From the NCBI GenBank assembly GCA_031177445.1, contig JAPSGP010000062.1:1-11241 (forward strand): a stretch of 11,241 nt of DNA. Direction: 5' to 3'. The position numbers were made by a program, and so were the translations under genes. This stretch comes from Acidimicrobiia bacterium. Its GTDB lineage: Bacteria; Actinomycetota; Acidimicrobiia; IMCC26256; JACDBD01. The notes under the pieces are model-generated. The model saw only the letters and a list, made by a program, of their open reading frames with translations, did not search any database and was not told where the DNA came from. Every line of letters starts with the position of its first letter. The first letter of the stretch is position 1. This document shows positions 5,914 to 11,241 of this stretch, in pieces.

Positions 5914-7261
5914 GGCCTCCGGTCGCACGCTCGGCGGCGGCGCGCAGGCTCTCGCGGAACGCGGGGTGCGCGATCGCGGCGAGAGCTTCGCCGCGCTGGT
6001 GCGTCGTCTTGCCCTGGAGCTCGGCGGCGCCGTACTCCGTCACGATGACGTCAACCTGGTGCCGAGGAGTGGTGATGACGGTGCCGGCGTCGAACCACGG
6101 CACGATGCGCGAGCGCAGCTCGTCGCCGACGGTCACCGTCGACGGCACGCACAGCAGCGATCGCGCCTCGAGCGAGAGCGCGGGCCCGGACACGAAGTCC
6201 TCGTGCCCCCCGATGCCCGAGTACTGCGCGCCGTTGATCGTGTCGGCGACCACCTGTCCGTGGATGTCGACGGCGAGCGCGGCGTTGATCGTGATGAGCG
6301 TACGGTTGCGGCTCATGACCTCGGGTGAGTTCACGAGCTCGACGGGGAGGAACGCGACTTCGGTGTTCGCGTCGAGCCAGTCGTACAGCTCGCGGGTGCC
6401 TGCCGCGAACGTCGCCACCGACACGCCGTCGTAGACGCCCTTCCGATTGGTGACCTTGCCCGCCTCGTGGAGGCGCATGAGCCCGGTCGTGAACATCTCG
6501 GAGTGGACGCCGTAGTCGCCGCCGTCACCGACGGCGAGCAGTGTCGCCACGGTCGACGGGACCGCGCCGATCCCGGTCTGGAGCGTCGCGCCCTCGAACA
6601 CGAAGCTGCGGACGTGCTCGGCGATTGCCTGCTCGGTCTCGGTCGGAGGCGGATCCTCGATCGTCAGGGGCTCGCGATCGCTCTCGAGCAACAGGTCGAT
6701 CTCGTCCACGTGCAGGGCGTGCCGGTACTCGGGCGGCAACCCGAGGGTGTGAGGGAAGCGCTCGGACACCTCGACGATCAGGAGCCGGTCGTCGTCGGCG
6801 CCCGCCTGGTGCAGGTGCCCGACGGTCGCGCCGGCATGCAGCGACAGGCTGCACCAGCCGTCACGGTCCGGCGGTGCCGCGGCGGTAGTCATCACGCGCG
6901 GCGGCGCGGCGTCGAGGATTGGCTCGAAACGTCGAAAATCGGCCGGAGCGAAGCTGATGTTGGCGCCGCTGTCGCGTAGCAAGCGCTCGATCGGGCCGTA
7001 GAACCCACTCAAGTAGTGGACGTTGGGATGCGAGAACAGCTCTGACAGGACCGTCAGCAGCGCTCCGCCGACGCGAAGCTCCTCCCAGTCGCCGCGGCGC
7101 GCGAGCGCATCGAGGAACGCACCCGGCTGGCCGGGACCGAGCGGGATCCCGAGCGTGTCCACGCTGCGAACCGCGGCGGCGGCGTCCTCGGCGCTGACGA
7201 CGCTCGCCACGCTCGGGACTGTACCCGTGCAAGTGGAAAGCGCAGCGTGAGTTCCGGACAT
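5894..7261 (-). CDS. Acetyl-CoA hydrolase/transferase family CoA-transferase
   Basis: This is a 455-residue protein (counted from the ATG at 7261) of the acetyl-CoA hydrolase/transferase family, which includes 4-hydroxybutyrate, succinyl- and propionyl-CoA:acetate CoA-transferases. Key blocks are GIGAVPSTVATLL (from residue 230), the active-site segment GVHSEMFTTG with the likely catalytic glutamate Glu255, GIGGHEDFVSGPALS near residue 358, and near the C-terminus VIVTEYGAAELQGKTTHQRG. All conserved parts are present, so it should be active, forming a glutamyl-CoA thioester intermediate. The acyl substrate cannot be inferred. The start is uncertain. GTG 7279 would overlap the divergent gene's start, ATG 7261 has only a weak GGGAT upstream, and GTG 7210 directly precedes the conserved VSAEDAA helix and lies seven bases after a -10-like TACAGT. 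The gene diverges from the ABC importer operon and converges on the VOC gene. Confidence 0.88.
   Translation of the reverse strand: MSGTHAALSTCTGTVPSVASVVSAEDAAAAVRSVDTLGIPLGPGQPGAFLDALARRGDWEELRVGGALLTVLSELFSHPNVHYLSGFYGPIERLLRDSGANISFAPADFRRFEPILDAAPPRVMTTAAAPPDRDGWCSLSLHAGATVGHLHQAGADDDRLLIVEVSERFPHTLGLPPEYRHALHVDEIDLLLESDREPLTIEDPPPTETEQAIAEHVRSFVFEGATLQTGIGAVPSTVATLLAVGDGGDYGVHSEMFTTGLMRLHEAGKVTNRKGVYDGVSVATFAAGTRELYDWLDANTEVAFLPVELVNSPEVMSRNRTLITINAALAVDIHGQVVADTINGAQYSGIGGHEDFVSGPALSLEARSLLCVPSTVTVGDELRSRIVPWFDAGTVITTPRHQVDVIVTEYGAAELQGKTTHQRGEALAAIAHPAFRESLRAAAERATGGRSPVVG
7218..7223 (-). promoter_or_regulatory. Possible -10 element for a shorter CoA-transferase start
   Basis: On the minus strand this reads TACAGT, spaced so that transcription would begin at or next to the GTG at 7210. 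If used, the mRNA is leaderless and the protein is 17 residues shorter than from ATG 7261. No good -35 element is visible. Confidence 0.25.
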
Positions 7262-7266
7262 ATGAT
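7261..7266 (+). promoter_or_regulatory. -10-like TATGAT placed for a leaderless importer operon
   Basis: TATGAT differs from TATAAT at one base. Its last base is at 7266, so the expected +1 is 7273, exactly the G of the GTG start of the small membrane-protein gene. No Shine-Dalgarno lies before that GTG, which agrees with leaderless initiation. No clear -35 is seen at 16-18 bp spacing. Confidence 0.45.
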
Positions 7267-7272
7267 CCCGAC

Positions 7273-7581
7273 GTGCCACGGGGGGCGAGGCAGCGCACGC
7301 GGCTGGCGGGGATGTGCTCGATCGTCGCGACGGCGATCATGCTCTTGACGACGGCATCGCCGGCGTTCGCGCAATCCGGTGATCCGTCGAAGGTCGGCGA
7401 CCTGACCGGCAACTTCGACGTGGTCGTCTGGCTCCTCATCCCGCTCGCACTGTTGCTCGCGGTGCTCACGGTGGTGCTCCTCGGCTCGAGGGGAGACCCG
7501 TCCAGCTCCGTGCGGCGCGCCGGCGGCGTGAGCCGTGCGCTGAGCCGGGCCGGGACCGACTCCCATCGACCACCGTCCTGA
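7273..7581 (+). CDS. Small single-TM membrane protein heading the ABC importer operon
   Basis: This 102-residue protein has a cleavable-looking Sec signal peptide (RQRTRLAGMCSIVATAIMLL, then TTASPAFA with likely cleavage after Ala33). A short external stretch (QSGDPSKVGDLTGNFD) follows, then one strongly hydrophobic segment at about 50-70 (VVVWLLIPLALLLAVLTVVLL) and a basic, Ser/Arg-rich tail of about 30 residues that should lie in the cytoplasm. The predicted topology is thus a short outside segment with a cytoplasmic tail. The GTG start has no ribosome-binding site but sits at the predicted transcript start of TATGAT. No protein family is recognised. It lies 13 bp before the substrate-binding protein gene and is almost certainly co-transcribed with it, so an accessory role in the importer or its assembly is possible. 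The coding call rests on the coherent signal/TM architecture and the operon position. Confidence 0.65.
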   Translation: MPRGARQRTRLAGMCSIVATAIMLLTTASPAFAQSGDPSKVGDLTGNFDVVVWLLIPLALLLAVLTVVLLGSRGDPSSSVRRAGGVSRALSRAGTDSHRPPS

Positions 7582-7583
7582 CC

Positions 7584-7589
7584 AAGGAG
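7584..7589 (+). promoter_or_regulatory. Shine-Dalgarno for the substrate-binding protein
   Basis: AAGGAG is five bases before the GTG at 7595 and supports that GTG as the start. Confidence 0.75.
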
Positions 7590-7594
7590 CCATC

Positions 7595-8917
7595 GTGTCG
7601 CAACGGTCGCGTGTTGTAGTCGCCCTGGTTGCCGTCTCGCTGCTCGGGATGGCGGCATGCGGCCAGAAGAGCGGCGTCGCCGGCACCGAGGTATCGACCG
7701 GCGGAGCGACCGGTGAGACCGGCGGCGGGGAACAGGCGGGTGGGGACAGCGGGCGCGGGACCGGCGCGGAGCCGGCGCAGCACGAGCCGGGCCCGAACAA
7801 CACCTCTGGCGTCACCGACAGCGAGATCATCATCGGCGTGCACGCGCCCGTCACCGGCGCGTCGCCGCTGCCGCAGCGGACGTTTGACATCGGCAAGGAC
7901 ATCTACTGGCGGTTCCTCGCCGAGACCGACCCGACGGCGCTCGGCGGTCGACGGGTCCGTGTGGTGTTCCGCGACGACGAGTTCAACCCGCGGCGGGCAG
8001 TGCAGGTGTGCCGTGAGATGGTCGAGAACGAGAACGCGTTCCTGCTCGTCGGCGGCGGCGGCGCCGACCAGATCACCGCATGCGCCAAGTACGCGAGTGA
8101 CAACGGCGTGCCGTACTTCTCGGCGGGCGTCAACGAGGAGGGCCTCACCGACCTCGATACCTACTACGCGCTCTCGCTCACGTACGCGCAGCAAGCGCCG
8201 TTGATCGCGCAGCGGTTGAAGGACGAGGGTTTGGAGAAGGTCGGCGTGCTCATCCAGGACACGCCGTCGTTCGGTGACTACCACGATGCCTTTGTGCAAG
8301 CCGCCGAGGACGCCGGCCTCGACGTCGTCGCCGACGAGTCCATCAACAAGACTGCCAGCGAAGCGGAGGCGCTCGCGTCGATCCAGAAGCTCAAGGATGC
8401 CGACGCCGAAGCGGTCTCTCTCATCACGAGTCCGGTTGTGTACCTCGGGCTCGCCAACGGCGCCCGCAACCAGGACTACCAGCCCTTGTTCATCGGGCCG
8501 GGCATCACCAGCGGGTTGAACCAGGTCCTGCAGTTCGGCTGCCCCGCCACCGGCAACGGCGAGTTCTTCTCGCCGTTCCCCGAGCTCGACGTCATCGGCC
8601 AGCTCGACCCCGACTACGTCCCCGCCTACGAGCAGTTCGGCGGCGGCGCGACGCCCGACGACATCGGGCTGGCGTTGTGGGGCTTGAACAAGGGAATCCG
8701 CGCCGCCTTCGACCTCGCGGGCGAGAACCTGGGCCGGGCCGAGGTGATGAACGCGATCGAGAGCGGCGAGGCCATCGACACCGGTGTTTATCCGGCTGCC
8801 GTGTACACGCCCGACGACCACTTCGGCGGGACCGGTGCCCACCTGCTGAAGGCCGACTGCGGGACGCAGCAGTACCGGACCGAGGAGCAATTCGTCGAAG
8901 CTGCGACGGACGAGTAG
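7595..8917 (+). CDS. Branched-chain amino acid-type ABC transporter substrate-binding lipoprotein
   Basis: This 440-residue protein captures the ligand outside the membrane and delivers it to the LivH/LivM-type permease. The N-terminus is a lipoprotein signal with a lipobox MAAC (Cys22), so the mature protein is lipid-anchored. Residues 23-66 form an unusually long Gly/Thr/Glu-rich linker. The LivJ-type type I periplasmic-binding domain begins at SEIIIGVHAPVTG (near 69) and runs to near 430. Recognisable parts are ALGGRRVRVVFRDDEFNPRR (near 110-130), FLLVGGGGADQITAC (149-163) and the VGVLIQD strand. Ligands of this family range from Leu/Ile/Val to aromatic acids, amides and urea, so the substrate is open. 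GTG at 7595 is chosen because of AAGGAG and the immediate signal peptide. The stop is four bases before the permease ATG. Confidence 0.9.
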   Translation: MSQRSRVVVALVAVSLLGMAACGQKSGVAGTEVSTGGATGETGGGEQAGGDSGRGTGAEPAQHEPGPNNTSGVTDSEIIIGVHAPVTGASPLPQRTFDIGKDIYWRFLAETDPTALGGRRVRVVFRDDEFNPRRAVQVCREMVENENAFLLVGGGGADQITACAKYASDNGVPYFSAGVNEEGLTDLDTYYALSLTYAQQAPLIAQRLKDEGLEKVGVLIQDTPSFGDYHDAFVQAAEDAGLDVVADESINKTASEAEALASIQKLKDADAEAVSLITSPVVYLGLANGARNQDYQPLFIGPGITSGLNQVLQFGCPATGNGEFFSPFPELDVIGQLDPDYVPAYEQFGGGATPDDIGLALWGLNKGIRAAFDLAGENLGRAEVMNAIESGEAIDTGVYPAAVYTPDDHFGGTGAHLLKADCGTQQYRTEEQFVEAATDE

Positions 8918-8921
8918 TGCC

Positions 8922-9878
8922 ATGACCTGGGTCAAGGAGCGTCAAGGGGCTCTCGTCACCGCCGGAATCCTGGTCGCGGTTGTCGTGATCCTGCTTGCGA
9001 CCGGCGAGAAGGAATCACTCGTCATCGGCGTGATCACCGGATCGGCGTACGGGCTGCTCGCGCTCGGTCTCGTGCTCATCTACAAGTCGAGCGGGGTGTT
9101 CAACTTCGCGCAGGGGGAGTTCGGTACCGTCGCCGTGTACACGCTCTACCTGTTGCACTTCGAAGTGTCGTACGGCTTCGCTCTCCTGGGTGCGCTTGCC
9201 GCCGCCGTCGTCTTCGGCGTCCTGGTCGAGCGGATCGTCGTGCGGCCCCTCTTCGATGCGCCGCGGGTCACGGTGCTCGTTGCCACGGCCGGCGTCGCAC
9301 TGCTGTCGATCGGCGTCGAGATCTGGTTCGGGGAGGCGACGGTTCGACCCGTCGACCGCTCGTTCCCGACACTCGACCGCTTCACCGTGCTGGGCGTCAA
9401 CATCTCCGATCAGCGCCTGCTCTTGCTGGGCGCGCTGGTCGGGCTGGCGATACTGCTCGCGCTGTTCTTCAACAGGACCAACCTTGGCCTCGCGATCCTG
9501 GGCGCGAGCCAGGAGCCCACCGCGACCGAGTTGATGGGCATCAGCGTCAAGCGCCTGTCGACGATCGTGTGGGCGCTGGCCGCGCTGCTCGGCGGGCTCG
9601 CCGGTGTGCTGGCAGTGCCGGAGGGAGGTGGGTTCACTCCCGGCGTCTTGACGACCGGCTTCCTCATCCCTGCGTTCACGGCGGCGGTGCTCGGCGGGAT
9701 GAACAGCCTCCCGGGGGCGTTCCTCGGAGGCGTCATCGTCGGCGTCGTCGAAGCGGTCGCCACGAGTGCGCCGATCTTCGAGGACATCCCGGGCACGCCG
9801 GGCACGCTGCTGGTCTTCGCCGTCCTGCTGGTCGTGCTCATCATCCGGCCGCAAGGCCTGCTCGGAAAGGCCGCCTGA
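8922..9878 (+). CDS. livH: Branched-chain amino acid-type ABC transporter permease (LivH-type)
   Basis: This 318-residue integral membrane protein is one half of the translocation pore of a HAAT-family importer. It shows the LivH hallmark GLVLIYKSSGVFNFAQGEFG (residues 47-66) and VERIVVRPLFDAPRV (101-115). The cytoplasmic coupling loop is ASQEPTATELMGISVKRLST (199-218), where the ATPase should dock. The end, IRPQGLLGK, is typical of LivH proteins. About eight hydrophobic segments are visible, and the length fits the family (about 290-330). The ATG is four bases after the substrate-binding protein stop with no good ribosome-binding site, suggesting translation coupled to the gene before it. 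The symbol is used for the family only; the substrate may not be a branched-chain amino acid. Confidence 0.92.
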   Translation: MTWVKERQGALVTAGILVAVVVILLATGEKESLVIGVITGSAYGLLALGLVLIYKSSGVFNFAQGEFGTVAVYTLYLLHFEVSYGFALLGALAAAVVFGVLVERIVVRPLFDAPRVTVLVATAGVALLSIGVEIWFGEATVRPVDRSFPTLDRFTVLGVNISDQRLLLLGALVGLAILLALFFNRTNLGLAILGASQEPTATELMGISVKRLSTIVWALAALLGGLAGVLAVPEGGGFTPGVLTTGFLIPAFTAAVLGGMNSLPGAFLGGVIVGVVEAVATSAPIFEDIPGTPGTLLVFAVLLVVLIIRPQGLLGKAA

Positions 9879-9880
9879 GC

Positions 9881-11002
9881 ATGGCTGTCGACGTCGAGGA
9901 ACGCCCGGCCGCCCCTCCGAGCGCCGAGGCGCCGGCTCGACCGCAGCCGTTCCGGCCCTCGATCCTGGGCTGGATCCTGCGCCTCGTCGTCTGGGCGGGT
10001 GTCGCGTGGGTGGTGCTCGTCTTCCCGCTCGGTCGCGAGGCGTTCGAGGTCCAGCAGTACGCCCAGGCGGTGATCTACGGGATCATCGGCCTGTCGCTGA
10101 ATGTCCTGCTCGGGTACGTCGGCCAGATCTCGCTCGGTCACCAGGCCTTCGTCGGCATCGGCGCCTTCACTGCGGCGTACGCGGTGTCCGAGCAGGGTCA
10201 GTCGGTCTGGGTGGCGGTCGCGGTGGCGGCGGCGGTCGGCGGGCTGCAGGCGCTCATCCTCGGGGGCGCCTCGCTGCGCATCACCGGCCTCTACTTCGCG
10301 CTGGTCACCCTGGCGTACGGGCTCGTCGCCGAGCGCAACATCTTCCAGATCGAGGAGCTCACCGGCGGCGGCCAGGGGCAGCCCGCGCCCAAGCCGAACG
10401 GGTTCGAGAGCGACTGGCGCTACTACTACCTCTGTCTGGCGTTCCTCGCGGTCATCATGTGGATCGACTGGCGCATGATGCGCACGAAGTCGGGTCGCGC
10501 GATGCTCGCATTGCGCGAGAACCCGCGCGTGGCGTCGACGTTCGGCGTCAACGTCAAGCTGTTGCAGCTGTTCGCCTTCGTCGTGTCCGGCGCGTTCGCG
10601 GGCGTGGGAGGTGCGCTCCTCGCGTTCAACGACACCTTCGTGTCCCCGGAGACCTGGGACTTCAACCTGGCGCTGATCTTCGTCATCATGACGGTCGTCG
10701 GCGGGCTGCGCAGCCGTGTCGGCGTCGTGATCGGCTCCGCGTTCTTCGCCTTGATCGGCTACCTGCTCGACAAGTTCACGTTCATCCAGGACGGGCTGAA
10801 CGCGATCCCGGGCGCGCCCGATCTCACCCCCGAGATCGCCCCGCTCGTCATCGGCCCGATCCTCCTCTTGCTGACCCTGGTGTTCTTCCCCGGCGGCATC
10901 GGCCAGCAGATCCGACCGATTCAGCGCTGGTTGGGTGGCAAGCGCTTCGACCTCAAGGACCGCGGGCTCAAGGAGGTGCAGATCAGCGATGTCCGTGCTT
11001 GA
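9881..11002 (+). CDS. livM: Branched-chain amino acid-type ABC transporter permease (LivM-type)
   Basis: This 373-residue integral membrane protein is the second half of the importer pore. After a proline/alanine-rich cytoplasmic N-terminal stretch (residues 1-25), the core has the LivM hallmark IIGLSLNVLLGYVGQISLGH (67-86) followed by QAFVGIGAFTAAYA. The coupling loop is TKSGRAMLALRENPRVASTF (204-223), which contacts the ATPase. The FAGVGGALLA and VIMTVVGGLRSRVGVVIG blocks and the terminal FFPGGIGQ are also family features. The start ATG at 9881 is two bases after the LivH stop, and no other nearby ATG fits. The 3' end overlaps the ATPase gene by 14 bp, which couples their translation. The hydrophilic tail after FPGGIGQ (about 40 residues) is somewhat long. 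Confidence 0.92.
   Translation: MAVDVEERPAAPPSAEAPARPQPFRPSILGWILRLVVWAGVAWVVLVFPLGREAFEVQQYAQAVIYGIIGLSLNVLLGYVGQISLGHQAFVGIGAFTAAYAVSEQGQSVWVAVAVAAAVGGLQALILGGASLRITGLYFALVTLAYGLVAERNIFQIEELTGGGQGQPAPKPNGFESDWRYYYLCLAFLAVIMWIDWRMMRTKSGRAMLALRENPRVASTFGVNVKLLQLFAFVVSGAFAGVGGALLAFNDTFVSPETWDFNLALIFVIMTVVGGLRSRVGVVIGSAFFALIGYLLDKFTFIQDGLNAIPGAPDLTPEIAPLVIGPILLLLTLVFFPGGIGQQIRPIQRWLGGKRFDLKDRGLKEVQISDVRA
10970..10976 (+). promoter_or_regulatory. Shine-Dalgarno inside livM for the ATPase gene
   Basis: AAGGAGG lies within the last codons of the LivM-type gene, 12 bases before the ATG at 10989. The spacing is longer than usual, but no closer in-frame start exists. Coupling by the 14-bp overlap probably also contributes. 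Confidence 0.6.
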
Positions 11003-11241
11003 GACGCGCAGCGTCTCGATCCGCTTCGGCGGGGTGTTCGCCAACACCGACGTCAGCATCTCGGTGGGCGAGTGGGAGATCGTCGGCATCATCGGGCCGA
11101 ACGGCGCGGGCAAGACGACGGCGTTCAACATCATCACCGGCTTCTACAAGCCCAATCGTGGCCGCGTCATCTTCAGGGGCCAGGACGTCACCGACCTCGG
11201 CGTGCACGAGCGCGCCGCCATGGGCTTGGGGCGCACGTTCC
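10989..11241 (+). CDS. livG: Branched-chain amino acid-type ABC transporter ATPase (LivG-type), 5' part
   Basis: The first 84 residues of an ABC ATPase are visible and the frame runs off the window end. It begins LETRSVSIRFGGVFANTDVS, the typical LivG opening in which the aromatic A-loop region and the FGGxxA segment lead into the Walker A motif GPNGAGKTT (residues 36-44). FNIITGFYKPNRGRV and GLGRTF follow; the Q-loop glutamine is expected in the next codon. The protein powers transport through the LivH/LivM-type pore, on the cytoplasmic face. A LivF-type second ATPase normally follows, outside the window. The FNIITGFYKP stretch is characteristic of LivG rather than LivF. The gene overlaps the LivM-type gene by 14 bp. 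Confidence 0.92.
   Translation, partial: MSVLETRSVSIRFGGVFANTDVSISVGEWEIVGIIGPNGAGKTTAFNIITGFYKPNRGRVIFRGQDVTDLGVHERAAMGLGRTF

Noticed and set aside
5063..6328. Plus-strand open frame spanning the phosphoesterase end, the VOC gene and the CoA-transferase end
   Set aside because: It crosses three real genes in other frames or strands and reads as Arg/Pro/Ala-rich sequence with no domain.
7466..8935. Long minus-strand open frame opposite the substrate-binding protein
   Set aside because: It covers a confidently assigned lipoprotein gene and has low-complexity composition typical of the complement of a GC-biased gene.
9410..11137. Long open frame on the minus strand across the LivH/LivM/LivG-type genes
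   Set aside because: It is antisense to three clearly identified transporter genes, and its translation is Arg/Asp/Glu/His-rich without any family resemblance, as expected from high-GC shadow frames.

Overview
The window reads as chromosomal DNA of a high-GC actinobacterium. Evidence for this is the strong G/C third-position bias in every gene, GTG starts, lipobox and twin-arginine export signals, and short intergenic gaps with several genes lacking a Shine-Dalgarno site. An Acidimicrobiia-like lineage would fit, but that is inference and no marker gene is present. There is no tRNA, rRNA, CRISPR array, insertion sequence or phage gene. Coding density is very high: the longest gene-free stretch is about 120 bp (3725-3846), so no gap exceeds 300 bp.

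Region 1 (1-1912, + strand) is a tightly coupled three-gene operon. It encodes a UGSC-family (seleno)protein homologue carrying Cys-Gly-Ser-Cys in place of Sec-Gly-Ser-Cys, a 352-residue conserved protein of unknown function, and an 83-residue NifU-C-like protein with a CEEC motif. Start and stop codons overlap at both junctions (ATGA and GTGA). This is the least understood part of the window and the best candidate for an undescribed system, presumably thiol, sulfur or metal chemistry.

Region 2 (1933-3724, - strand) faces region 1. It holds an orphan NqrB/RnfD-like (UnbU/E5-type) membrane protein with an extra C-terminal domain. Upstream of it is a 53-codon open frame matching only the N-terminus of a peroxidase-related AhpD-like (carboxymuconolactone decarboxylase family) enzyme, cut off before the catalytic cysteines.

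Region 3 (3847-5873, + strand) carries a Tat-exported, probably lipid-anchored phosphoesterase of the phospholipase C/acid phosphatase superfamily, then a PhnB-like VOC (glyoxalase-fold) protein. Region 4 (5894-7261, - strand) is an acetyl-CoA hydrolase/transferase-family CoA-transferase.

Region 5 (7273-11241, + strand) is a branched-chain amino acid (HAAT) type ABC importer operon. It starts with a small signal-peptide plus single-TM protein of unknown role, followed by the substrate-binding lipoprotein, both permeases, and the first 84 residues of the LivG-type ATPase, which runs off the window. The CoA-transferase and importer operon diverge from a very short region containing a -10-like TATGAT placed for a leaderless GTG start. 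The importer may supply a carboxylate or amino acid whose CoA ester is handled by the CoA-transferase, but only adjacency supports that link.
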